A program made the position numbers and the translations under genes. 47,500 nt of DNA, taken from Stutzerimonas chloritidismutans AW-1 (lineage in GTDB: Bacteria; Pseudomonadota; Gammaproteobacteria; Pseudomonadales; Pseudomonadaceae). The notes beneath the pieces were generated by a model. It made no database searches, was not told the origin of the DNA, and saw only the letters and a list, made by a program, of their open reading frames with translations. This document shows, one piece after another, positions 23,766 through 33,283 of this stretch (position 1 is the first letter of the stretch; every line of letters starts with the position of its first letter). The stretch is from assembly GCF_000495915.1 (NCBI RefSeq), contig NZ_AOFQ01000070.1:1-47500 (forward strand), read 5' to 3'.

Positions 23766-26045
23766 TCAGGCCAGCTCTGCAGTGGTCTCGAATTCGAAGA
23801 ACGGCTCGCCGCCCCGAATATCGATGTGAACCACGCCACCATGTTCGGCCAGCTCACCGAACAGGATCTCCTCAGCCAACGGCCTCTTGATCTTGTCCTG
23901 AATAAGCCGTGCCATCGGCCGCGCACCCATCTGCGCATCGTAGCCATGCTCCGCCAGCCAGCTGCGCGCAGCATCTGACACCTCCAACGTCACATGCTTG
24001 TCTTCGAGCTGCGCCTGCAGCTCGATCAAGAACTTGTCGACGATGCTCTTGATGACTTCGTGACTCAGACGGCCGAACTGGATGATGGTATCCAGACGAT
24101 TACGAAACTCTGGCGTAAAGCTCTTCTTGATGACCTCCATCGCGTCAGAGGCATGATCCTGCAAGGTAAAACCGATAGAAGCCCGCGCCGCGGTCTCCGC
24201 ACCAGCATTGGTGGTCATGATGATGATCACGTTGCGGAAGTCGGCCTTGCGACCGTTATTGTCCGTGAGCGTGCCATGATCCATGACCTGCAGCAGCAGG
24301 TTGAAGACCTCGGGGTGCGCCTTTTCGATTTCGTCCAGCAACAACACGCAATGCGGCTGCTTGGTGATGGCCTCAGTCAACAAGCCACCCTGGTCGAACC
24401 CAACGTATCCCGGAGGCGCACCGATCAGACGAGATACAGTGTGACGCTCCATGTACTCGGACATGTCGAAACGGATCAGCTCGACACCCAGCGCTCGAGC
24501 CAGCTGGCGTGCAGCCTCTGTCTTACCCACGCCGGTAGGCCCGGCAAAAAGGAACGATCCAACCGGCTTGTCCGGAGCCTTCAATCCAGCCCGTGAAAGC
24601 TTGATGGCTGTGGCCAGCGAGTCGATCGCATCATCCTGGCCAAAAACCGTGAGTTTCAGATCGCGCTCGAGGTTACGCAGCAGCTCCTTATCAGAACTGC
24701 TGACGTGCTTCGGAGGAATCCGCGCAATCTTTGCCACGATGTCTTCGACCTGTTCGACATCAATGCACTTGACCCGCTGCTCTTCCGGCTGCAGGCGCTG
24801 ATAGGCGCCCGCCTCATCGATCACGTCGATGGCCTTGTCAGGCATATGCCGATCATTGATGTAGCGCGAGGCCAATTCTGCCGCGGCACGAAGCGCCTCA
24901 TCGCTGTATTCGATGTTGTGATGCTGCTCGAAACGCCCCTTAAGGCCACGCAGAATGCCGATCGTGTCTTCGACTGAAGGTTCGCTGACATCGACTTTCT
25001 GGAAGCGACGCGCGAGGGCGCGATCCTTCTCGAAGATCCCACGGAACTCCTGGAAGGTCGTAGAACCGATGCAGCGGATTTCACCGGAAGAAAGCAAGGG
25101 CTTGAGCAGGTTCGACGCGTCCATCACGCCGCCAGACGCAGCTCCGGCACCGATGATCGTATGGATCTCATCAATAAAAAGAATGGCATGCGGCCGCTTG
25201 CGCAACTCTCCGAGCAACGCCTTGAAGCGCTTCTCGAAATCACCTCGATACTTCGTACCCGCCAGCAGCGCACCCAGATCTAGCGAGTAGACGACACTAT
25301 CAGCGAGCAGGTCCGGAACCTGATTATCCACTATGCGTTTTGCCAGGCCTTCAGCAATGGCGGTCTTACCGACGCCAGCTTCACCTACGAGAAGCGGATT
25401 GTTCTTACGCCGACGCGCGAGAATCTGCGCGACACGCTCGACTTCGTTCTCACGCCCAACCAGCGGGTCGATCCGTCCTTGGCGCGCCAGCTCGTTCAGA
25501 TTGCTCGCATAGGCATCCAAAGGACTGCCTGACGCACCCGGCTCGCCACCGTCCTCATCCTGCATCTCCGCATCGTTCTCCGGGCTACCAGCATTGCCAG
25601 GCACCTTTGAAATACCGTGAGCAATGTAGTTGACGACGTCGATACGCGCGACGTTCTGCTGCTTGAGAAGGAATACGGCCTGGCTCTCCTGCTCGCTGAA
25701 AATCGCGACCAGCACGTTTGCCCCGGTCACTTCCCGCTTGCCAGAGCTTTGGACATGGAATACGGCACGCTGCAGTACGCGCTGAAAGCCAAGCGTAGGC
25801 TGGGTTTCGCGCTCCTCATCGTGCTGTGGAATTAGTGGAGTGGTGGAATCAATGAACTCCTGCAGATCATGGCGCAGCTTGTCCAGGCTCGCGCCACAGG
25901 CCCGCAGCACGGTGGCTGCCGCTTCATTGTCCAGTAGGGCCAACAGGAGGTGTTCAACCGTCATGAATTCATGACGTTTGGTACGTGCCTCTTTGAAAGC
26001 CAGATTCAGAGTGACTTCGAGCTCACGGTTCAACATAGCTTTCAC
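23766..26045 (-). CDS. clpA: ATP-dependent unfoldase ClpA
   Basis: The 759-residue Hsp100 unfolds substrates for the ClpP protease. The N domain (MLNRELEVTLNLAFKEA, about residues 1-145) binds ClpS. Two AAA+ rings follow, with Walker A GEAGVGKTAIAEGLA and GPTGVGKTEAARQLA and Walker B ILFIDEIHTIIG and VLLLDEIEKAH. The C-terminal region after the second AAA+ core (ELAEHGGVVHIDIRGG) closes the protein. It is preceded by clpS with 20 bases between them. Confidence 0.98.
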   Translation of the reverse strand: MKAMLNRELEVTLNLAFKEARTKRHEFMTVEHLLLALLDNEAAATVLRACGASLDKLRHDLQEFIDSTTPLIPQHDEERETQPTLGFQRVLQRAVFHVQSSGKREVTGANVLVAIFSEQESQAVFLLKQQNVARIDVVNYIAHGISKVPGNAGSPENDAEMQDEDGGEPGASGSPLDAYASNLNELARQGRIDPLVGRENEVERVAQILARRRKNNPLLVGEAGVGKTAIAEGLAKRIVDNQVPDLLADSVVYSLDLGALLAGTKYRGDFEKRFKALLGELRKRPHAILFIDEIHTIIGAGAASGGVMDASNLLKPLLSSGEIRCIGSTTFQEFRGIFEKDRALARRFQKVDVSEPSVEDTIGILRGLKGRFEQHHNIEYSDEALRAAAELASRYINDRHMPDKAIDVIDEAGAYQRLQPEEQRVKCIDVEQVEDIVAKIARIPPKHVSSSDKELLRNLERDLKLTVFGQDDAIDSLATAIKLSRAGLKAPDKPVGSFLFAGPTGVGKTEAARQLARALGVELIRFDMSEYMERHTVSRLIGAPPGYVGFDQGGLLTEAITKQPHCVLLLDEIEKAHPEVFNLLLQVMDHGTLTDNNGRKADFRNVIIIMTTNAGAETAARASIGFTLQDHASDAMEVIKKSFTPEFRNRLDTIIQFGRLSHEVIKSIVDKFLIELQAQLEDKHVTLEVSDAARSWLAEHGYDAQMGARPMARLIQDKIKRPLAEEILFGELAEHGGVVHIDIRGGEPFFEFETTAELA

Positions 26046-26065
26046 CTCTTCTCCAGCAGTCGGAG

Positions 26066-26428
26066 TTAACCGTCCTTCTCGATCTCACAGAGCAGCGGGT
26101 GCTGGCATTCCCTTGCATATTGATTCACTTGCATCGCTTTGGTTTCGGCTACGTCGCGCGTATAGAGCCCGCAGACGGCCTGCCCCTCGGTATGGACGGC
26201 CAGCATGATCTTGGTGGCCTGCTCCCTGCTGTGATTGAAAATGCCTTCCAGCACCTCGACGACGAAATCCATCGGTGTGTAGTCGTCATTGAACATGACA
26301 ACTTTATACATCGGTGGTGCCTTTAATTCCGGCTTGGCCTCCTGGACAGCGAGACCAGACGCGTCGTCTTCGTCCCGTTGAGGCCGGTCCTGATTGAATG
26401 TTAGTCGAATCTGAGCAAATGCATGCAT
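26066..26428 (-). CDS. clpS: ClpA adaptor ClpS (N-degron recognition)
   Basis: The 120-residue adaptor binds N-terminal Leu, Phe, Tyr or Trp and hands the protein to ClpA. A flexible N-terminal tail (MHAFAQIRLTFNQDRP) leads into the core MYKVVMFNDDYTPMDFVVEV, which carries the NDD/TPM substrate-binding residues, then HTEGQAVCGLYTRDVAETKA. The ATG at 26428 matches the family; a much longer in-frame start at 26569 would run through the promoter shared with cspD. Confidence 0.96.
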   Translation of the reverse strand: MHAFAQIRLTFNQDRPQRDEDDASGLAVQEAKPELKAPPMYKVVMFNDDYTPMDFVVEVLEGIFNHSREQATKIMLAVHTEGQAVCGLYTRDVAETKAMQVNQYARECQHPLLCEIEKDG

Positions 26429-26646
26429 GCGCATAACGGTTCTAGGTCGTGGCGCGGGGGCCAGATAAATATGGACAGCTTCGCAGCCAGCTGACGAGTC
26501 GCCTTGACTATCGGCAAAACGGTGATACAAACAGTATGTGCCTACAAGGGCAAACGGGTTGCGCAACATGAGGCCTCGGGCTGCATAAGCGCGGAATGAA
26601 ATGGATGTTACTCCAGTAATGGACTCCTTTGCAGAGGGATAACAGC

Positions 26647-26910
26647 ATGCTAAGCGGTAAGGTCAAGTGGTTCAACAACGCCAAAGGCTACGGGTTCATC
26701 GTAGCAGACGGCGGCGATGAGGACCTGTTCGCCCACTACTCGGCCATCCAGATGGAAGGCTATCGAACTCTGAAAGCTGGGCAAGCGGTCATGTTCAACA
26801 TCCTGCAGGGTCCGAAAGGCCTTCACGCAACCGACATCAGGCCACAGCAGGCCGTGTCCGAGGCGACGACCCCTGCTGCTGCCCAAGGCGTCTCGACGGT
26901 AGATGCCTGA
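26647..26910 (+). CDS. cspD: Cold-shock-like protein CspD
   Basis: The 87-residue cold-shock domain has RNP1 AKGYGFIV and RNP2 DLFAHYSAI. In E. coli CspD blocks replication initiation in stationary phase. A short Ala/Thr-rich tail follows the domain. The ATG at 26647 has AGAGGGA upstream. It is divergent from clpS, the usual pseudomonad arrangement. Confidence 0.95.
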   Translation: MLSGKVKWFNNAKGYGFIVADGGDEDLFAHYSAIQMEGYRTLKAGQAVMFNILQGPKGLHATDIRPQQAVSEATTPAAAQGVSTVDA

Positions 26911-26930
26911 TTTGTCCTGAAACAAAACAA

Positions 26931-26962
26931 AAAAAAGGCCGATCATCTGATCGGCCTTTTTC
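26931..26962. terminator. Bidirectional terminator between cspD and icd
   Basis: An A-run, the stem GGCCGATCA / TGATCGGCC and a T-run form a symmetric terminator usable by cspD (plus strand) and icd (minus strand), whose stops are 62 bases apart. Confidence 0.92.
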
Positions 26963-26972
26963 ATTCCACACC

Positions 26973-28229
26973 TTACATATGGCTGATCATCGCGTCGCCA
27001 AATTGCGAGCATGACATCAACTGGGCGCCCTCCATGAGACGCTCGAAGTCGTAGGTGACGGTCTTGGCGGCGATAGCGCTCTCGGTCGACTTGATGATCA
27101 GGTCTGCCGCTTCCACCCAACCCATATGGCGCAGCATCATCTCAGCCGAGAGAATCAGCGAGCCCGGATTGACCTTGTCCTGACCGGCGTACTTCGGCGC
27201 GGTACCGTGCGTAGCTTCGAACATGGCGACCGTGTCAGAAAGGTTTGCCCCGGGGGCAATACCGATACCGCCGACCTCAGCGGCAAGCGCGTCGGACAGG
27301 TAGTCACCGTTCAGGTTGAGTGTTGCGATGACGTCGTACTCGGCCGGGCGCAGCAGGATCTGCTGAAGCATGGCATCGGCGATGGCGTCCTTGACTACTA
27401 TGTTCTTGCCGGTGTTAGGGTTCTTGAACTGCATCCAGGGCCCGCCATCCAGCAGCTCGGCGCCAAACTCGTCGCGGGCCACTTCATAGCCCCACTCCTT
27501 GAAGGCACCCTCGGTGAACTTCATGATGTTGCCCTTGTGGACAATGGTGACGGAGCTGCGGTCATTGTCGACGGCGTACTGCAACGCCTTGCGAACGAGA
27601 CGCTTCGTACCTTCCAGTGAAACCGGCTTGACCCCAATTCCGCAGTTTTCGGTAAAACGGATCTTCTTGACGCCCATTTCCTCGGTAAGGAACTTGATGA
27701 CCTTCTCCGCTTCCGGGGAGCCTGCCTTCCACTCGACACCGGCGTAGATGTCTTCGGAGTTCTCCCGGAAGATCACCATATCCACGTCGCCCGGCTTCTT
27801 GACCGGGCTCGGCACACCGGTGAACCAGCGAACCGGACGCTGGCAGACATAGAGATCAAGCTCCTGGCGCAGCGCAACGTTCAAGGAGCGGATGCCACCG
27901 CCGACCGGAGTGGTCAGGGGGCCTTTGATCGACACGACGTAATCGCGGACAGCTTCGAGGGTTTCCTTCGGCAGCCAGGTGTCCTGATCGTAGACCTGCG
28001 TAGCCTTCTCGCCCGCGTAGATCTCCATCCAGGCAATCTTGCGCTTGCCGCCATAGGCCTTCTGAACAGCGGCATCCACGACCTTGATCATCACCGGGCT
28101 GATGTCGACGCCGATACCGTCCCCTTCTATATAAGGGATGATCGGGTTGTCGGGGACGTTCAGGGTGTTATCGGCGTTAACGGTAATTTTGTCACCGCTG
28201 GATGGCACCTGGATCTTTTGGTATCCCAT
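26973..28229 (-). CDS. icd: NADP isocitrate dehydrogenase, dimeric type
   Basis: The 418-residue TCA-cycle enzyme converts isocitrate to 2-oxoglutarate. The substrate serine that AceK phosphorylates in E. coli lies in VGGGIRSLNVALRQ (S115). Metal and NADP sites appear in ATLNLNGDYLSDA and ATHGTAPKYAG. The ATG at 28229 (MGYQKIQVPSSG) has GGAG upstream; a 48-codon longer frame is non-homologous. It is divergent from the unrelated monomeric enzyme next to it. Confidence 0.98.
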   Translation of the reverse strand: MGYQKIQVPSSGDKITVNADNTLNVPDNPIIPYIEGDGIGVDISPVMIKVVDAAVQKAYGGKRKIAWMEIYAGEKATQVYDQDTWLPKETLEAVRDYVVSIKGPLTTPVGGGIRSLNVALRQELDLYVCQRPVRWFTGVPSPVKKPGDVDMVIFRENSEDIYAGVEWKAGSPEAEKVIKFLTEEMGVKKIRFTENCGIGVKPVSLEGTKRLVRKALQYAVDNDRSSVTIVHKGNIMKFTEGAFKEWGYEVARDEFGAELLDGGPWMQFKNPNTGKNIVVKDAIADAMLQQILLRPAEYDVIATLNLNGDYLSDALAAEVGGIGIAPGANLSDTVAMFEATHGTAPKYAGQDKVNPGSLILSAEMMLRHMGWVEAADLIIKSTESAIAAKTVTYDFERLMEGAQLMSCSQFGDAMISHM

Positions 28230-28591
28230 GCTGGACTCCGTCTTCGTGGTTAGACATCGATCATCTTTGAGGGTAACCCACTCGAATTGCCTGAAACTAC
28301 ATGTTCGTTCGTCGTATGCGCAATGCCGTTCTGCCCGAGGCTGGCTCGATGGTATACTGCCGCGATGACTCACAAGTCATAAGGGACGAACCTGTCTTGT
28401 ACAAGTCCCGCCCCTTGAAACCTCAGAGTCGCTACCGCGGCTCGGCGGTTCAAATGCTCGACACTCTATTGGTGCATCCATCATCACCGCGGCGAATCCC
28501 CCTTCTGGTTTCATCTAGACGGAGAGCCAGAGCGCCTACCCGGCGCACTCGGGATTCTGTGCACGCCCTGCAAGAAGAGAGTTATCGCTAA
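28230..28591. promoter_or_regulatory. Divergent regulatory region between icd and idh
   Basis: This 362-bp gap shows no gene. It carries a plausible rightward -10 (TATACT, 28353-28358) with a weak -35. Just downstream is an inverted repeat ATGACT-CACA-AGTCAT (28365-28380), which could be an operator at the idh start site or a hairpin in its about 210-base leader. Confidence 0.4.
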
Positions 28592-30820
28592 ATGTCCACC
28601 CCTTCGAAGATCATCTATACCTTCACCGACGAAGCCCCTGCGCTGGCTACCTATTCGCTTCTTCCTATTGTAGAAGCCTTCGCCGCCTCCGCTGACATAG
28701 CCGTCGAAACACGTGACATCTCTCTTGCAGGGCGCATTCTTGCGAGCTTTGCCGACCAGCTCGACGCCGACAAGAAAGTCGACGACGACCTGGCCAAGCT
28801 TGCCGAGCTGACCGTTCAGCCCGATGCCAACATCATCAAACTGCCCAACATCAGCGCTTCCGTGCCGCAGCTCAAGGCCGCCATCGCCGAATTGCAGGCC
28901 CTGGGCTACAACATCCCCAACTTCCCGGAAGACCCGCAGACCGATGCGGAGAAAGATACCCGCGCCCGCTATGGCAAGGTACTCGGCAGCGCCGTGAACC
29001 CCGTGCTGCGCGAAGGCAACTCCGACCGCCGCGCTCCGGCCGCCGTGAAAGCCTACGCTCGCAAGCACCCGCACTCGATGGGCAAGTGGAGCAAGGCTTC
29101 GCAGTCCCATGCCGACTACATGCGTGGTGGCGACTTCTTCTCCAGCGAGCAGTCGATCACCATGGACAAAGCTGGTGATGTGCGCATTGAGTTCGTCGGC
29201 AAGGACGGCAAGGTCGAGGTCAAGAAGCAGCTGTCTCTGCAGGAAGGCGAAGTGCTCGACGGCATGTTCATGAGCTGCAACAAGCTGCGCGCCTTCTTCG
29301 AAGACACCCTGCAGGACTGCAAGGAAACCGGCGTGATGTGGTCCCTGCACGTCAAGGCCACCATGATGAAGATCTCGCACCCGATCGTCTTCGGTCATGC
29401 GGTCAGCGTTTACTACAAGGATGTGTTCGACAAGTACGGCGAGCTGTTCAAGGAACTGGGCGTCAACCCGAACAACGGTATCAGCAGCGTCTACGACAAG
29501 ATCAAGTCGCTGCCGGTCTCGCAGCAGGAAGAAATCCTGCATGACATCCATGAGGTTTACAGCCACCGCCCTGAAATGGCGATGGTCGACTCGGTCAAGG
29601 GCATCACCAACCTGCACATCCCGAGCGACGTAATTGTCGACGCCTCGATGCCGGCGATGATCCGTAACTCCGGTCAGATGTGGGGCAAGGACGGCAAGCA
29701 GAAGGACACCAAAGCGGTAATGCCGGAGAGCACCTATGCCCGCATTTACCAGGAGATGATCAACTTCTGCAAGACCAACGGCGCCTTCGACCCGGTAACC
29801 ATGGGTAGCGTCCCGAACGTCGGCCTGATGGCACAGAAAGCCGAGGAATACGGTTCGCACGACAAGACCTTCGAGATGCAGGCCGACGGCACCATGCGCG
29901 TCGTTCTGGCCGACGGCACCGTGCTGATGCAGCACGAAGTCGAGAAAGGTGACATCTGGCGTGCTTGCCAGACCAAGGACGCTCCGATCCGCGACTGGGT
30001 CAAGCTGGCCGTGACCCGTGCTCGCCAGTCGAACACCCCGGCGATCTTCTGGCTTGACCCGGAGCGCGCCCATGATCGTCAGTTGCAGAACAAGGTCGAA
30101 ACCTACCTCAAGGATCACGACCTGAGCGGTCTGGACATCCGCATCATGGATTACAACGAAGCCATCCGCGTCAGCATGGAGCGCATGATTCGTGGCCAGG
30201 ACACCATTTCGGTGACCGGCAACGTTCTGCGCGATTACCTGACCGACCTGTTCCCAATCATGGAACTGGGCACTTCGGCCAAGATGCTCTCAATCGTTCC
30301 GCTGATGGCGGGCGGCGGCATGTACGAAACCGGCGCCGGCGGCTCCGCACCAAAGCACGTGCAGCAGCTTGTAGAAGAGAACTACCTGCGCTGGGATTCC
30401 CTGGGTGAGTTCCTTGCTCTGGCTGTGTCCTTGGAAGAAACCGGCATCAAGACCGACAACATCAAGGCCAAGATCCTCGGCAAGACCCTTGACCAGGCCA
30501 CCGGCAAACTGTTGGACAACAACAAGTCACCGGCGCGTAAGGTTGGTCAGCTGGACAACCGCGGCAGCCACTTCTACCTGGCTCTGTACTGGGCGCAAGC
30601 TCTGGCCGCGCAGGACGAAGACGCCGAACTGAAGGCCCACTTCACCCCGCTGGCCAAGCAGTTGACCGAGCAGGAAGCGACCATCGTCGCCGAACTGGCC
30701 GAGGTGCAAGGCAAGCCGGTGGATATCGGTGGCTACTATCGCTCCAACCCGGAACTGACCAGCAAGGTGATGCGCCCCAGCGCAACCTTCAACGCAGCCC
30801 TGGCCGCGCTGAACGCCTGA
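28592..30820 (+). CDS. idh: NADP isocitrate dehydrogenase, monomeric type
   Basis: This 742-residue enzyme carries out the same reaction as Icd but belongs to the unrelated large monomeric family. The start MSTPSKIIYTFTDEAPALA, the core NPVLREGNSDRRAPAAVK and HPHSMGKWSKASQSHADYM are typical. The pair icd/idh is known side by side in pseudomonads. Two isozymes let the cell vary flux at the isocitrate branch, where aceA in this same window competes. Confidence 0.98.
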   Translation: MSTPSKIIYTFTDEAPALATYSLLPIVEAFAASADIAVETRDISLAGRILASFADQLDADKKVDDDLAKLAELTVQPDANIIKLPNISASVPQLKAAIAELQALGYNIPNFPEDPQTDAEKDTRARYGKVLGSAVNPVLREGNSDRRAPAAVKAYARKHPHSMGKWSKASQSHADYMRGGDFFSSEQSITMDKAGDVRIEFVGKDGKVEVKKQLSLQEGEVLDGMFMSCNKLRAFFEDTLQDCKETGVMWSLHVKATMMKISHPIVFGHAVSVYYKDVFDKYGELFKELGVNPNNGISSVYDKIKSLPVSQQEEILHDIHEVYSHRPEMAMVDSVKGITNLHIPSDVIVDASMPAMIRNSGQMWGKDGKQKDTKAVMPESTYARIYQEMINFCKTNGAFDPVTMGSVPNVGLMAQKAEEYGSHDKTFEMQADGTMRVVLADGTVLMQHEVEKGDIWRACQTKDAPIRDWVKLAVTRARQSNTPAIFWLDPERAHDRQLQNKVETYLKDHDLSGLDIRIMDYNEAIRVSMERMIRGQDTISVTGNVLRDYLTDLFPIMELGTSAKMLSIVPLMAGGGMYETGAGGSAPKHVQQLVEENYLRWDSLGEFLALAVSLEETGIKTDNIKAKILGKTLDQATGKLLDNNKSPARKVGQLDNRGSHFYLALYWAQALAAQDEDAELKAHFTPLAKQLTEQEATIVAELAEVQGKPVDIGGYYRSNPELTSKVMRPSATFNAALAALNA

Positions 30821-30839
30821 ATCGACGCTTGAGTGTTAT

Positions 30840-30870
30840 CACGAACCCCGGCCTGGTGCCGGGGTTCGTG
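30840..30870 (+). terminator. Strong hairpin terminator after idh
   Basis: A perfect 13-bp stem (CACGAACCCCGGC / GCCGGGGTTCGTG) with a 5-base loop is followed by a short CTTTCT run, 19 bases past the stop. Confidence 0.8.
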
Positions 30871-30924
30871 CTTTCTGAACGGAGGTGACTGTTATCATCC
30901 CGTCATTTACACAAGGCAGCTCTT

Positions 30925-31365
30925 ATGGACTGGCAACCGCATATCACCGTCGCGACCGTTATCGAAGACCAGGGGCGCTTTCTGTTGGTAGAAGAGCTCA
31001 AGGCGGGCCGACTCGTACTCAATCAGCCTGCCGGGCATCTCGAAGCCAATGAGAATCTGCGCCAGGCGGCTGTACGGGAAACCCTCGAAGAAACCGGCTG
31101 GGAGGTCGAGCTCATTGGCGTTGTGGGAATTTATCTGTACACCGCGCCCAGCAATGGCGTGACCTATCAGCGCGTATGCTTCGCCGCCAGAGCCCTGCAG
31201 CATGATCCGCAGCGTCAGCTCGACGAGGGCATTGTCGCGGCTCGGTGGCTGAGCCGCGACGAGCTGGAGGCGCAACCTGAACGCTGGCGCAGCGAACTGG
31301 TGCCCCGCTGCATCGATGATTATCTGACCGGGCCGCTGCATTCGCTTGACGTGATTCGCAACTGA
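30925..31365 (+). CDS. nudJ: Nudix hydrolase NudJ
   Basis: The 146-residue Nudix protein has the box G37-x5-E43-x7-R51-E52-x2-E55-E56-x-G58 (GHLEANENLRQAAVRETLEE). NudJ hydrolyses nucleoside di/triphosphates and hydroxymethylpyrimidine pyrophosphate. It stands upstream of mnmA, as in E. coli and pseudomonads. Confidence 0.94.
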   Translation: MDWQPHITVATVIEDQGRFLLVEELKAGRLVLNQPAGHLEANENLRQAAVRETLEETGWEVELIGVVGIYLYTAPSNGVTYQRVCFAARALQHDPQRQLDEGIVAARWLSRDELEAQPERWRSELVPRCIDDYLTGPLHSLDVIRN

Positions 31366-31433
31366 ACGCGGCTTCGTCATGCCTGCTGCAGCCTGATAGA
31401 ATTCGCCCCTTTGCAGAGCCTCAGCGTGTTCCT

Positions 31434-32561
31434 ATGTCTGTAACCACCCTCACCGCCCCGGAAAAAACACGTGTCATCGTCGGCATGTCCGGCGGAGTGG
31501 ACTCTTCCGTTTCCGCCCTCCTGCTGCTCGAGCAGGGCTATCAGGTCGAAGGCCTGTTCATGAAGAACTGGGAAGAGGACGACGGCACGGAATACTGCAC
31601 CGCCAAGGAAGACTTGGCCGACGCCCAAGCGGTGTGCGATCGAATCGGTATCAAGCTGCATACGGCGAACTTTGCAGCCGAATACTGGGACAACGTCTTC
31701 GAACACTTCCTTGCCGAATACAAGGCGGGACGCACGCCGAACCCGGACATCCTTTGCAACCGGGAGATCAAGTTCAAAGCCTTTCTCGACTACGCATTGA
31801 TGCTGGGGGCGGACCTCATCGCGACCGGCCATTACGTGCGTCGTCGCGACGTGAATGATCGTAGCGAGCTGCTCAAAGGACTGGACCCGAACAAGGATCA
31901 GAGCTACTTCCTGCATGCGGTCGGCGGTGAACAGCTGAGCAAGACGCTGTTTCCTGTCGGCGAGCTGGAAAAGCCCGAAGTACGGGCGATCGCCGAAAAG
32001 TACGGGCTTGCCACGGCGAAGAAAAAGGATTCCACCGGCATCTGCTTCATCGGCGAAAGGCGCTTCAGCGACTTTCTCAAGCAATACCTTCCGGCCCAGC
32101 CCGGCAATATCGAAACCATCGATGGTGAAGTGATCGGCCGTCATCACGGCTTGATGTATCACACCATCGGTCAACGCCAGGGCTTGGGCATCGGTGGCCT
32201 CAAGGATGCTTCCGACGAGCCCTGGTACGTGCTGAGCAAGGACCTGCAGCGCAACGTGCTGGTGGTCGGCCAGGGCAACGATCATCCGTGGTTGTTCTCG
32301 CGCGCGTTGCTGGCATCGGAAATCTACTGGGTGAACCCCATCGACCTCAGCGCTCCGCTCCAGCTGACCGCCAAGGTCCGCTATCGCCAGAGCGATCAGG
32401 CCTGCACGCTGGAAAAGACGGCAGACGGCTATCGTGCCGTCTTCGAAGCGCCACAACGGGCGGTGACACCGGGCCAGTCGGTCGTGTTCTACGACGGCGA
32501 AGTCTGCCTTGGCGGCGGCGTGATCGAGCAGGCCGAACCCTGGTTCGAGGGTCGAGCATGA
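31434..32561 (+). CDS. mnmA: tRNA 2-thiouridylase MnmA
   Basis: The 375-residue enzyme thiolates U34 of tRNA-Lys, tRNA-Glu and tRNA-Gln using sulfur relayed from IscS/Tus. The PP-loop VGMSGGVDSSVSALLL and two catalytic cysteines (in NPDILCNREIKF and DSTGICFIGERRF) are present. Its stop overlaps the hflD start. Confidence 0.98.
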   Translation: MSVTTLTAPEKTRVIVGMSGGVDSSVSALLLLEQGYQVEGLFMKNWEEDDGTEYCTAKEDLADAQAVCDRIGIKLHTANFAAEYWDNVFEHFLAEYKAGRTPNPDILCNREIKFKAFLDYALMLGADLIATGHYVRRRDVNDRSELLKGLDPNKDQSYFLHAVGGEQLSKTLFPVGELEKPEVRAIAEKYGLATAKKKDSTGICFIGERRFSDFLKQYLPAQPGNIETIDGEVIGRHHGLMYHTIGQRQGLGIGGLKDASDEPWYVLSKDLQRNVLVVGQGNDHPWLFSRALLASEIYWVNPIDLSAPLQLTAKVRYRQSDQACTLEKTADGYRAVFEAPQRAVTPGQSVVFYDGEVCLGGGVIEQAEPWFEGRA

Positions 32562-33196
32562 ATACGCTCGACGAACAACTGATTGCACTCGGCGCAGTGT
32601 TCGAAGCCGCAACGTTGGTGGACCGCATCGCTCGCACCGGCCAGGTTCCGAACGCCTCGCTCGGCTGCATGCTGGGCAGCCTGCTGGCCCGCAATCCGGA
32701 AACCACACTGGAAATCTACGGCGGTGATGACCTCAATCTACGTGATGGCTATCGCGCTCTGGTCGGTGCCTTGGAGCGCGACAGCAGCGCGTTGCAGCGA
32801 GAACCACTGCGTTACGCACTGGCGATGATCGGTCTGGAGCGCCAGCTGGACAAGCGCGACGACATGCTTCAGGTCATTGGCAGCCGTCTGGATCAGATTC
32901 AACAGCAGGTCGAGCACTTCGGCATCACCCACGAAAATGTCGTGGCCTCGTTCGGCGGTTTGTACCAGGACACCCTGAGCACATTTCGCCAGCGCATTCA
33001 GGTTCAAGGCGACATGCGGCACCTGCAGCAGACGGACAATGCAGCCAAGATTCGCGCCCTGCTGCTCTCCGGAATTCGCTCGGCACGTCTGTGGCGCCAG
33101 CTCGGCGGGCACCGTTGGCAAATGATCTTCAGCCGCCGCAAGCTGCTCGATGCGCTCTATCCACGGCTGCGCTCGACCCAGGATGACGACCGCTAA
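32558..33196 (+). CDS. hflD: HflD, high-frequency lysogenization protein homolog
   Basis: The 212-residue, mostly helical membrane-associated protein has the family start MNTLDEQLIALGAVFEAATL and the block LGCMLGSLLARNPETTLEIYG. In E. coli HflD opposes lambda CII; its host role is not well defined. The ATGA overlap with mnmA shows coupling, and purB follows, the conserved order mnmA-hflD-purB. Confidence 0.95.
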   Translation: MNTLDEQLIALGAVFEAATLVDRIARTGQVPNASLGCMLGSLLARNPETTLEIYGGDDLNLRDGYRALVGALERDSSALQREPLRYALAMIGLERQLDKRDDMLQVIGSRLDQIQQQVEHFGITHENVVASFGGLYQDTLSTFRQRIQVQGDMRHLQQTDNAAKIRALLLSGIRSARLWRQLGGHRWQMIFSRRKLLDALYPRLRSTQDDDR

Positions 33197-33234
33197 CGGT
33201 GGCGAATGTACCGGGCCCACCCGGTCCATTCGTG

Positions 33235-33240
33235 TATAAT
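33235..33240 (+). promoter_or_regulatory. Candidate -10 of purB
   Basis: A consensus TATAAT lies 44 bases upstream of the purB ATG. The -35 is poor. A small hairpin (ACCGGG / CCCGGT, 33210-33225) precedes it. Confidence 0.5.
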
Positions 33241-33283
33241 CTGCGCCCTCTTTTCGTTGCCTGACTGTCCGAGAATGCCCTCT

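Noticed and set aside
28511..30118. Long open frame on the minus strand opposite idh
   Set aside because: It is the mirror of a strong, family-matched gene; its protein is rich in His/Val/Leu/Asp typical of antisense frames in high-GC DNA and has no family pattern.
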